This document shows positions 49,287 through 60,180 of a stretch of 64,000 bases of DNA, piece by piece. The position numbers and the translations under genes were made by a program. How positions within the stretch are numbered: position 1 is the first letter of the stretch; each line of letters opens with the position of its first letter. The DNA comes from Solea solea. Its lineage: Eukaryota > Chordata > Actinopteri > Pleuronectiformes > Soleidae. The stretch covers positions 17,584,686-17,648,685 of the forward strand of contig NC_081143.1 in the NCBI RefSeq assembly GCF_958295425.1, in the 5' to 3' direction. Under the pieces are notes generated by a model, which ran no database searches, was not told the origin of the DNA, and saw nothing but the letters and a program-made list of their open reading frames with translations.

Positions 49287-51179
49287 TGCGCCATGGGAGG
49301 TTGTGTCACTATTTGTGTCAAGTTCACAGCTCAGGCAGTTGGTTAATGTCCTGCAATTGTTAATCAGGTTATGAACTGCCCCCTGCATGCCTAAGACACC
49401 CAGCTTACTTACAGACACACAAAAAGCCTTGTTCCTACCCGAGATCAAGGGTCCTCCCTTCCATATACATGCACATCTTTCCAAAAGGCTGACAAGCAAG
49501 CAGTAAGAGTAATATGTTGCCTGGTCCCTTTGGTGTGTGTAAAACTTTGGAATAGGCAGAGACAAAAAAGACATGAATTCTCTCTGCTACATTTCTGCCA
49601 TACCAAATAGTTAAGCTTAACCCCCGATAAGCACAATGGCTACTGCTGTAGCCACAAAAGGTGGCTCATCTTTGGGGCACTTGGGTAAGTCTGGGGTGTG
49701 TGGGGGCATTAGGAGAAATTATTATAAAACTGATAATCTTGGAAGAACATGGACATGAGGTCTTTCAATCTATACCAACATCATCAAATCTAGTCACAAA
49801 AAAATGCATAACTTCACACTGTCCAAATGTGTAATATTGATTCTTTCCCATTTCACAAAGACCCAAGGTGAGAAATTCAGTCTCACACTGGCGGCCTAGG
49901 CTCAATGAATAATAATACAACTTTTTCAGCATGCATTTTGGCTGCATGCTAGCAGGAAACCCTTAACCCATGTTGGCTGTGTATTCAGACAGGCTCTAGG
50001 CTGTTGGCATCCAGACACTGTTTTGATTAGAGTGTAATGTAACAAAGCCATGAGCACAAACCCTGGCAGTAACTTTGTCTGTAGCCTCTTATCACTGTGC
50101 AGGATCATACATTTAAAAAGAAACTCAAAGCTTTCTTCCCCTTGTCTAACCCTTTAGAGACAGAACATCAACAATAGATCAATCCTCAGATTGCTTCCAT
50201 TACTCTGGTCTTTGTTGGGCAGCATGCAACTTGGATGAGCCGCTTCTCCTATGCCACTCTTACCCTATATTCACTTTGTGTTCTTCAGTTATGAGTTTTT
50301 GTTTTTGTACAGTGGTTTGCAATTGGTTGAACATTTTTTTTGTGATGACCCTGACAAATGCTGCTTAGTAAAAGTAGCTTGTGTTGTCAATTCCTTTTCC
50401 CTGTCATTGACCTTAGCCCAAGCCTGACCACAGTAGTTACTGAGCCTGTGATTATGAGGCATTTCAAACAACTGGCACAGCCGTGATAGATAATGCACTT
50501 AACCCCACCACAGGGTGCTGTTTCCCATAAGGGGGCAGACTCAGAGCTTGATTCAGTGTAATGCCACTAAAAACCATTACCCTTTTGCTCTGCTCTATGG
50601 ATGCTGTTTTGGAGAAGAGGGGAGTAGGATAAAGACTTGCCAGGCTGTTGGGTTTGGTTTGGCCATTGTACGAAATGTCTTTTTGTTTAGATCAGCGATG
50701 GTTGCTACTGCACTTACAACAATTTGTATTATTTTGTATTTTAGTAATTGTAGTGGACTAGATTGATGGTCGCAAGAAAAACCAGTGTGTTCGCTGAAAT
50801 GTGGTTTTTCTAGCCTGGTTCATCACAGCTCTGACACTGATCTGCTTTGGTAAGAGATGGCTAAGATCATGTTGTGATACTTAAAATGTTATCGTCTTGT
50901 ATTCTCAGCCACAAATTCACTTCTCCCTGGTTAAATGTGTGCAAGCTAATGAAATTGTTTAAAAAAAAAATCATATTTTATTAGTGGAGAATATAAAATA
51001 TAGTTTCAGTCTTGTGTGAGGGGCAGTGACCCGATAATTGTTTTTGACCTGTAGTCCCTGTACAAAGATGAACATTGGTTAAACTCATGTTCATGCCTCA
51101 TATCATTATGTCATACATGGGGCTTTTGTGTGAAAGGAGTTTTAGATCATTTTAACTATAAAGTCCTTTGGCCATTTCA

Positions 51180-51440
51180 TTCAGGTTTGCTGGTGCTTGT
51201 GTCCCCCTCTCCCTGTCCAAGTTGTGTGCCAGTGGAGGCGGCTGGGCCTTAGGGGCCGCACCAGGGGTAAGCCAGATCGTGATGGAAGCAGGGGGATGGG
51301 GAAGGCAAAGCTGAAATCGGTGAGGTTCTGCCTGTGAGTCTTGGCAGGGGTCCAGAGGAATGCTCAATGTGCCGAGGTCTGGTGGGGGCCTCCCTCTCTC
51401 CCTCAGCTCCATGTTAGCTAATTGGAAAGACCTGGAGAAA
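51180..51440. other. GC-rich island inside intron 1
   Basis: About 260 bp noticeably richer in G and C than the rest of the intron, with G-rich phrases such as 'ccagtggaggcggctgg' and 'agcagggggatgggg'. The minus strand is open for 112 codons (51,152-51,490), rich in proline and without a recognisable motif. It could be an intronic enhancer, an alternative leader exon or a captured segment. Confidence 0.3.
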
Positions 51441-54400
51441 AGGAGAGAGGCATCACATGGTGGCTGACAGAAAATCTGCGGGACATCCAATGTACAATGT
51501 TCCCCTTTTCCTGCTCCAAACCATCATTAGACAGCCTTACCCATTATGTAACAGGACTTAGGCCACAGCACTTCCAAATATCACAGTAAATAGCACTAGC
51601 ATGTGCTTTCTGTCCTTACATTGGATTCATTTGTTAGCTGTCTGTTCAGTTTTATCACTTACATGTCAACTTGAATACATTTACTAAGCTTCTAGGGCTT
51701 ACCTTTACTAGAAATAGGCCACTAAAACATTTCTTGTGATGTAAGACCACAGTTTGGTATAGCCCAATTTAAATTAAATAAGACATTAACTTATCTGAGA
51801 CAATAACAATTTGGCCAAATAAGCTAGTACCCCAACTATCAGTGTTGTCTTTTCTTTACAAATGTTTAATGATAAAACTGTAGTATTTTATATATTTTTT
51901 AATACTAGTATTTTTATTTTTAATATGTCTACATGATGAATTAATAAAGTTAAAGATTTCTATATATTTATGTATTTATTTTTAACTTTGTTCAATGAGG
52001 TTGAATCGGATATTTGTTTTTTAATCTATTAATTGCAATCTAAGGGTCTGCCATTTTGTCAGTCATAACAGCACTTCTTTACGATCCAGACCTTTGGCTG
52101 TTATTCACTTCAAAACAGTGAGAGTCAATTACACTACAAAATGTACAGGCATATGCAGGGCATGCACAACCTCACATTCTCACCAACTCAAAGCAATCAT
52201 AAGCAAAAAACACGTACACCAGTACATGACAGCTTCCTCTTGAATTCAATAAGCTTTAGCTTTGGTGCTGGCAGAGAGAAGGCCTGTTTGGTCTCATGCA
52301 TTGTGCTGTTTTCCCATTTAATGAGCTGCCACTGTTAAAGTTTCATATCGACTTGGCAGAGGAAGCAGCCAAGACGCTGAGAGCTAATTTTCTGGAGGCA
52401 AACCTCAAAGCTTTTATTTATAGCACAGCCTTGACTTTCTCACTATCTGATTCTTTAACTTTCTTACTCCATCATGCTCCCCCACCACCTCCACTGCCCC
52501 TCTCCACACATCCTTTCTCTCTCAGCCACTACGCCGACCAAGATTTTTTTTTTTTTTCACCACAGTCTAGAAGCAACAAAGTGTCTCGGGTATTTTCACA
52601 AGCCACTCTCTCCACCTGCTGAAAGTGAAGCTGGTATGAACAGAATGCTTATAAACCAAGCAGACTCAAACTCATGTTTGTGTGATGAGGGATGGAAACA
52701 CACCACCAACAACACCACTGTTATTACTGCTTCTCAACTGTGGAATTTATAGGCTTGTCTTTCCCCAAGCCATTCGGGTTAAATAAACCCAAATACACAC
52801 CCACACACGTTTATGGGGAAGTAGTTGCGGTCTGTAGCAGGTATTGAAGAATTATTCCCCAGGGCTGTCCATGATAATGTTCCATGTAATAAGGCTCAGG
52901 AGAGTCCCGTGGCTTCTCTAATGCCACAGGAATGGGTGGCTGGCTGAAAGGTAATAGAGGTTGGGAGTGGATTTGCCACACTCTGTGGCTACGACCTATT
53001 ACTTCTATTTCTGAGAGAGGAAGGTCCTCTCTTTTTCTTCCTACTCCTTTGTGATTGTTCTTGTCTGTGGTTGGTCTGATAGCCTTTCAGAACACATGAA
53101 GTTACACATTTTCCCTTGCAGCCCTTGAAGTTCTCTCTCTTTCTTCCGTTGCTTGCACATTCTTAACACAAATGAAGCAGCACTTTCTTTCACTTTTGCA
53201 TGTTTTCCCACTCTCCCCTCATATTTCTCCATGCGTCTCTAGGTACTAATAATCAGGCTGCATGGATATTTCCGTGTCACGCCCCACCCCCAAAATTCCC
53301 CAGCTCTCCTCTTCTACCAGCACCAATATAGCTTTGTTCAGTTTTTCCTCTTAGTTTCACTGAGGGTTCCGTCTCTTTCCAGGGCAGTATTTCTTTCTCT
53401 TTGCTCTCTGTCTGGTTCTCTGGCGGCGGCTGTCGTTCTTAATTGGTGTTGCTCTGCATCTGCTTTCTACCCCCACCCCATCCTCATCTCGGTTTATCCT
53501 CTTCCCACCTCCCTCTCCTCTGCATGCCTGGCAGAAAAAGACAGGCTTCTGACAGACTACCTCCCGCCTGTGTACATCAAACCTCCCCCACGTGTGTCTG
53601 TGTGTTTTTATGCGAGGCTATGTGTGTGTAAGTGTGTGAGTGAGCAAGCTTCTAGCTTCTTCATTCCTGTACAGAGTGTTCCTGTTGTCAAGCCTCCTTC
53701 TCTATTGCTTAGCAGCTCTACAGTCCAAGGACATGGGGCTGTCTTTTGCAGCAGAGGATGAGAGGGTCCTGCCTCACCATGCAAATTATTCACATTTTCC
53801 CTGCGGCCCCAGAGATTCATTCAGTACAAGGGTAGCTGAATCACATGCTTGTTTCTGCTTGGCATCAGACTTGTACAATGGCTAGCCTCACATGAAAGTG
53901 GACATTTCCAATAACCCAAAAGCTGTGTCTTTTTATAATAAATTTAGAGATATAAAATGTTAAAGACATTGAGGGTTAAAAAGTACAGAAAATCCCAGCC
54001 AACTCTAGGATGTGTTGGTAAACTGCTTGCCAGCTAGCAGGAATATCAATAAACAAATCACTTTTATATATTTTATTTATGTTCTCTTAATGCTGACTTT
54101 TAACAAGAAATGTCTCTAGAATTGTCTGTCTTATTTGTATTTCATGGTTAATCTTTTATCAGGGGATGGTGATGAGTTGTAAAGGTAGTTAAATTATAGA
54201 CATGAGTTAAGTACTTCCTTTGGTAAGTTACTATGTTTTGAGCTAAGGCCCTTTTGCATGTAAGAGTAGATGGAATGACATACAGTGGCCTTGTATGACA
54301 AACACCAAAACATGACATCTTTTTCCTAACCGCAGTGTCGTACTGCCAACAAGAGTAAATCTGATGCTTGGAGGCAGCATAGAGACACCCCAGGGTCACT

Positions 54401-56277
54401 GCTGAGAAGGTGCTGGTGTCAGCAGCACATACAGACAGGGAGACAGACAGGGTAGAGGCAGGTAAAGATATATGTGGGGGCAGCAGAGGACATAAGGGAA
54501 TCTAACTTTAGCAATGTCTGTGTCAGCTCAGTTGGCCATATCCTCTTTCACATAGCAAATATTTTCTTCTTGCAATCCAAGATTGGAGTAAATAATGATA
54601 CAGATCAATGTAATACAAAGCAATCCATATATAATTGATACATGGGATATTCAGTTGATGATAAATCCCTATTATTTTGCAGGTGTGGCGTACGTTGTAT
54701 CTGTATATACCTCCTGACCCAATTTCTCCAACCCTCATTTCCTGTCGTTGTGTGTGTGACAGTAGGAGTAGTAACCAGATGGGACAGAACCAGCTGCATC
54801 AGAGAAGCTCTGTCGCTAGCAACTGATGGGGAAAGAATACTCGTTTTCATGTTCTTTTCTCATTTGTGGCATAATTTCCTCTTGTTTTCTAGTTATTGAA
54901 ATTTGTGTTGGCATGCTTGGAATTGTTTGCAGTACCTGAGGGCTTTCTGCCCCAAGCTGCTGAGATGGCACAATGAAACCACAGTGAGAAAAAAAGGATT
55001 GTGTGAGTGCATGTTTGTGTGAATATTAGAGGCATATGGAGAGAAAGATTGAAGAAGAGGAAGATTAAAGCCAATGCAAAAAAAAACCCCTAATCTAGGA
55101 ATATCACCTTATATTACAACCCACTGTCATGGCCACAAGTTAAGCAGTCTTTCCCAGGGTTTTGCTCGATACATTGTCTCTTCTGTATCTCCTTCTGTCC
55201 ATATTTATGTACGACTAACCCTTGTCTACTGAATCTTTTTAATCCTCTCCTTCAATGCTATAGAGACATTGCCCCACCATCATGCAGTCTCTTTGAGGCC
55301 TCTTCTGTCACTTTGACTGACAGCTCCCTCCTCCTGTTAGTGGGCAGTGCAGTTGGAGAAAAGCCTTTTATTAACCCTCTTGCCTGAGAATTATGATTCA
55401 TTCATACATTTTTAAGTTCTGATTCCAGGAACACACTTGTAATGTTGTGTTTCGTGTGTTTGCCAGGGAAAGAGTACATGATGTATAGAACAAAAGATTA
55501 TTTCTATTATTGATCTCTTAAATTAGCTCTCAGAAATAAGACTGCCCATGTCCTAGAGTCTTAGAAAAACAGTGTCCTCACAGTTCATAAGGATAAAACA
55601 CAATGGCTGTACGATGTGTGCATGCATGCATGCTTTTTTCTCATAATTTTTTCAACAGATATGGAGATTATCAATTTCATTTGCACATTTAAGACAGTCG
55701 TATTATTGATTTGTCATGGGGTTGTGCTGTATTATATATTAGCATCCATCCATCCCAGCTCATGCCTTTGCTTGTTTCCATGAGATATCGCCAAGGCTGA
55801 GCCAAAGGAAACACAGTGTAAAAAACACTTAATTTCTCTGGCCCTCTTCATTTCCTTAGGCTAGGTATTTAGGTAGTTTGACCCACAACCACTGAAAACA
55901 GGTCCTTGTAAAAAAAAAAAAAAAGACACTGTATTATTGTTTAAACCCATGCCATTGTATTTTCTTGCAATTCTCTGCCATTCTCTATCTTTAAACCAGC
56001 CTTTGTTTTTTTCTACCATGAGGGAAAATGTTCCTCAGAAGAGATGATTGTGAATGACAAGGTTTTTCCAGATTCATTGGCTCGGTTTCACAGAGGGAAG
56101 AGGTTTAGAATTTGCATGTGTGTTTATCAACTGTATGCATATTTGTCTGCAAGTTTAATTTATACCTTAATGTGACTGTACCCGATTGCAATTAATAGTG
56201 TAGTTAAAAGTGTTTGATGCATTCTTGCCCTTTTTCTTCATATCTCACTCATTACACTTTCCCTTTTTGTTGGACAG

Positions 56278-56378
56278 CTGAGAGAAGCTAGCAACAGAAG
56301 AAAGAGAACCATTTGATGGAAGAAAAGAAAAAGAAAAAACAAGAAGAAAAGACCAAGAAAGACATTGCTCAGAAAAAG
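56278..56378 (+). CDS. tnrc6c: tnrc6c exon 2: start codon and first 21 codons (CDS 56316-56378)
   Basis: TNRC6 (GW182) proteins are cytoplasmic scaffolds that bind Argonaute through GW motifs and recruit CCR4-NOT and PAN2-PAN3 for microRNA silencing. Only the extreme N-terminus is here. The exon follows a pyrimidine-rich acceptor ending 'ttggacag' at 56,277. Translation starts at ATG 56,316, giving MEEKKKKKQEEKTKK then DIAQKK, and ends in phase 0 at 56,378. From memory, long-form human TNRC6C begins with nearly the same residues, including the QEEK step; TNRC6A (which reads DDKK there) and TNRC6B (EDKK) match less well. An in-frame TAG at 56,289-56,291 fixes this ATG as the start if the exon begins at 56,278. 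The Kozak context is weak (T at -3, G at +4). The donor, AAG|GTGATC, is also weak. Low complexity is the main reason for caution; the microexon match makes coincidence unlikely. Confidence 0.82.
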
Positions 56379-56795
56379 GTGATCCAAAATCAGGCAAATT
56401 GTTATTGCAAATATGCTTTTTATTATTATTATTTTTAATTATTATATAAATACAAATGCAACTAAGTTGTTATGTGTGTACATTGAATAACGGTGCTTTT
56501 TTAAAACAGTGTCTTTCCTTATCATGGCATTTGTATTTTATATAATAAATATCTTTGGCTGAGCTGGAACATAGCCTGCAAGTTTTTAGTAAACAAATAC
56601 TTATTCACACTCACTATTTCTGTTCATTCAGTAGAAAATATCACAAATTGCTTGACAAGATTGAATAAGTGTACTTGATAGCACAATAAAGCTCTTAACA
56701 CTTTTGATCTATGTACTTATTTAAACCATGTTAGTTCAACATCATCCTTTCTGTAATCAGTACTAAAACATATTTCTCTCATTCTCCCTCTGTAG
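56379..56795 (+). other. tnrc6c: Intron 2 of tnrc6c (417 bp)
   Basis: Short AT-rich intron from GTGATC to 'ctccctctgtag'. Reading through from exon 2 gives about 20 extra residues before a stop, so retention would truncate the protein. Confidence 0.75.
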
Positions 56796-56817
56796 GTTGC
56801 TGATCAGAAACCCAAAG
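56796..56817 (+). CDS. tnrc6c: tnrc6c exon 3: 22-nt coding microexon
   Basis: 'gttgctgatcagaaacccaa' plus AG lies between a strong acceptor ('tctccctctgtag') and a consensus donor (GTGAGT at 56,818). It enters in phase 0 and encodes VADQKPK, leaving one G for the next codon. In TNRC6 proteins the stretch after the AQKK motif reads AAEQKTKV (TNRC6C) or ATEQKIKV (TNRC6A), from memory. The match in residues, spacing and phase, with the leftover G expected to start a valine codon, supports both the exon and the gene. Because 22 is not a multiple of three, skipping it would shift the frame. The following exon, expected to begin with a PEPTK-like sequence, is not in the window. Confidence 0.8.
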
Positions 56818-57637
56818 GTGAGTGTCATGTTCAAAATCCCTACAACCTTTTATCCACCTCATCTTCTAAAAATGCATTTCAACTGATTCACATTAATCAG
56901 CTCTGATTAACACACAATGACCTATCAAACCATAGACACATTTTATTCATGCATTATACACACGCAACATTTTTGCATTCTTGTACACAGATGGACATGC
57001 ATATACAGTTTGCACATGCATGCACAATTATGTCGGTTAAAATTTCCAAGACACACATGTACATACACAGCAATGCAAATCCAGAGTGTGATAATGATGT
57101 GGAGTGACGCCCAGTACGCCTGCAGCATCAGGCAGTGAAGCATGAGGGCAGCCAGACAGCACCCTGAGTGTGGTGTTAGTAGGGGGATGGGAGGATGGGG
57201 GAAGGAGGAGGGGAGAGAAGAAATGGAATAAAAGAGGGGTGTGGAGTTCATCTGAACTCCAGAGAATAGGGCTGAAACAAATGTGTCCTCGTGTGCCCTT
57301 GGTTGCTCTTTTTAGAAGCAGAAATTGATTTTGTGTGCACATTGCGAGAAAAATCTGTTTGACTTTCATTGTGAGAAATTAACATCTGCTGGTCTCAGCT
57401 GTCCAATTGTCAGACCTGTGCTTTAATTTGAGCTCTGTTTTGCTTTAGCAAGTAAGATACAGGCATGCAAACAGGGCTGAAAAAGGTGAGAAGGGTGAGG
57501 TGTGTGCCTAGTGTTTATCTGTGTGTTCATGCGTGTGTTCATCATGGGACCGATAGTTGTTTCCTCCTCTGATAGCCTTGCTATCATGTTCGTATTTAAC
57601 AACAGCTACATGCTAAGGCTCTGGCTAGTAGGGCTGT

Positions 57638-57735
57638 AATCAACCAAAGAAATTCTTGGTCGACTGAAGCCCTGAAATTTCGACTCAAAATCGACTAGTC
57701 GGGGGTGGGGGGGTCACTGAAAGCGCGCATCTGCA
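57638..57735 (+). mobile_element. hAT-like MITE fragment
   Basis: 'agggctgtaatcaaccaaag' followed by 'aaattcttggtcgactg' and 'caaaatcgactagtcg' matches, from memory, an abundant fish non-autonomous element beginning TAGGGCTGTAATCAACCAAAGAAATTCTTGG. Only the left part is recognisable and no transposase frame follows. Confidence 0.6.
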
Positions 57736-58062
57736 CAATATCAATATCATAGCGCATATATATACTATACTATACTACATTGATATCAACGCAATATCAA
57801 CTGTTGAGGAATATTTAGATTATTTGTCGCACAGAGCGACCATAGGAGCTTAGCTTCGCGGCTGAGACACAAATAGATGTGTATAGTGGCTCATAGTGTT
57901 GTTGTGCTCTCAGGCCCATGAAAGTAATCCGAGCACTTATATAACGCACAACACATCAAACTCTGTTTGGCCACGTTGACACCCCCCATCTACATTCTTA
58001 CACTCAATAAACCCCTGGTTATTTTCCTTTACTTTAGTCTCACTCTGGATTGATACTTGCAT

Positions 58063-58302
58063 TTACAGATGAAGATGAGGGAATTCATGTAAAACTTCTG
58101 AAATTGGTGTTATTTGGTTGACGATGGCCGAGATTATGAGCAGAGTGATTGGCTGGCACAAAATCCTCTTGCTGTGTCTGTTGGCACAGGTGCCCATCCA
58201 CAGCCTGCATTGAATTACCCGCCTTAGTGTTTCACTGCCACATCCCTGAGCTTGAACTATCTCTATTGCAGTTTCAAAACTTCTGAAACATTTCAAACTC
58301 AT
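58063..58302. other. Unidentified segment, open on the minus strand
   Basis: About 240 bp of balanced-composition sequence unlike the AT-rich intron around it, with a 79-codon minus-strand frame beginning MSLKCFRSFETAIEIVQ. It follows the hAT-like fragment by about 300 bp and might be part of an inserted repeat. No family is recognised. Confidence 0.2.
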
Positions 58303-59816
58303 CCCTTCTTTAATTAAATTACATTGAAGTAACAGATTGTATGTTGTACAGCAGATTGTATGTTGTGCAGCAGTGGTATTATTTACATGTGTAGCTCATT
58401 CTCTGAGCATGAGTTCTCTATCTCTTTCGGTATGTGTTGCTGTATTGTTTACCTAATATCTTTTGAGAATTCATCTGCAACTATCGCGTAGCCACAGTAT
58501 GTGGACTGTGACATATATTTGTTGTTTTGGCTCTGTACTGCTATAGAATTCAATGTGCAGGATTCAAGCCAAACCATAAGTCCCAATAAATGCTACTGGT
58601 AGGAGTAGCAAAGGAAATGTTTAATGTTAGAAAATAGTGAAAACTCTGCAGGGAAAATATGTTCGAGTGCAGAGGAACTGAAGAGACGTACTGTGGGAGG
58701 GAAGAGGAAGGAAAGGAGAGGAAGAAGGACAATGTGATCCTGGGAAATGTGAGGCCAGATAGAAGCAAGAATAACAGAAGGAAAGAAAGTAATGAAGCAA
58801 TGAGCACTTAAGTGCCAAAAATGACCATTGGTAGTTGATGCCGGTGCTTGTATAGATGAGGTCTAATGACATGGACATTTATTTTATGCTATGTTTAATG
58901 GAAGATAAAGAGAAAAGGGAACATAGAATGAGAAACTTATTGTGTGTATGTAGCGAGAACTCATATGGCCAGAAAGATAAAGAAAGTGGAAGACGAGGGA
59001 GCCTATTTGAGGACTAATCGCTTTGCGAGTCATCAGGTCCTCTGTTTGCTCACAACGTCCCATCTGCAATATCTTTAAATGAACGTGGCATGAACTGGAA
59101 GGAGTTGAGTTTTCATGCGTGACACTAAATAATAGAGCTGTGTGTATATATGCAGGAAGGGAGGATATCAGTATGCAGTAGTGATTTTGTGTCTTTCCAT
59201 CCATATCAGTGAATTCTACCTTCCTCATGCACTCTCAGAAATTCATAGACATTTGCATGCATACCACCTCCCCCACACTCAACATCATCTTCTGCTTTTC
59301 TCTCTGTGGGCCTCCTTGGTCCCAGGCATTTCAATTTGTTTGTGGTAATTGATCTGGGCCTGGCACATTCATATGTATGAAAATGAGATAAAGCTTTGGT
59401 GCAGTGGAATTAACTTCTCTGCCCCCCATTAGGCATGGAGCTTCACCAAAAGTAGGGTTCCAGGAGGCAGTGTCCCACTGCCCTAACCCATCAGACATAC
59501 ACACACGCAGCCTGGACCTCTGATACAGAACCCTCCCTCTTGTTCCCTATTACCTCAGAGGGATGCTGATTATTCACTGCCAGCACACATGCAGCTTCAT
59601 CACAATCACTGCCACCACTGCAATCATAATCAGTCAGCTTGACTACTACACATCCCTACCAGCTTTAGAAAAAAAAAATAACAGAGGAGTGAATAAAAAC
59701 TACTTGGATTGAAGCTTTAGATTGTATATCCCTAAATGATACAATCATATTAAAATATATGCATACTTGCACTTCCAGTTACCTGGGGCCTTTCAAACTG
59801 TTCTCAGTGAATCAAG

Positions 59817-59848
59817 TGCTTTCACTGAGGAGATGCTCAGTGAAAGCA
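59817..59848. repeat. Perfect 13-bp inverted repeat, 6-nt loop
   Basis: Arm 'tgctttcactgag' (59817-59829), spacer 'gagatg', arm 'ctcagtgaaagca' (59836-59848). A third partial copy, 'ctcagtgaa', lies just upstream. Confidence 0.9.
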
Positions 59849-60161
59849 GTGTCTGTAAGCATATGCCAGTGTAAACACACCGACATATACAGATATTTTT
59901 GGAGTTATGAGAGGTGGCTACACACAGGCACACTAATACCATGCATCATTCTCACACCATGATAATCAAAAAATATGCAGCCTCCATTTTTGCTGCCTAC
60001 ACACTTTTCATTGCTGGAAAATTGGAAAGGTAATGCCTGTCGCTACCTTGTCCCTCACTTTCCTCCATACCTGGACTGTTTCTTCTGCTTGTTTTATTCA
60101 ACTCTCAATATGTTTGACCTCAGCAACCACAGCTAAGGAAAAATAAATTACTTTTACACGG

Positions 60162-60180
60162 CGTTACCACAGTGGTAACG
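60162..60180. repeat. Perfect 9-bp inverted repeat, 1-nt centre
   Basis: 'cgttaccac' A 'gtggtaacg', a near-continuous palindrome of 19 bp. Confidence 0.9.

Larger units (their letters stand above)
47890..56277 (+). other. tnrc6c: Intron 1 of tnrc6c
   Basis: Bounded by GTAAGT at 47,890 and a pyrimidine-rich acceptor ending 'tttgttggacag' at 56,277. About 8.4 kb, AT-rich and CpG-poor. It holds two perfect inverted repeats near 48.75 and 49.25 kb, a GC-rich island at 51.2 kb and short homopolymers (T-run at 52,543, A-run at 55,910). No additional coding exon was found. An alternative leader exon inside it would be hard to see. Confidence 0.65.

Noticed and set aside
57442..57478. Candidate tnrc6c exon between 'gctttag' and 'aaaaaggtgaga'
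   Set aside because: Read in the phase left by the 22-nt microexon it hits TGA within eleven codons, and it does not resemble the PEPTK-like sequence expected next.
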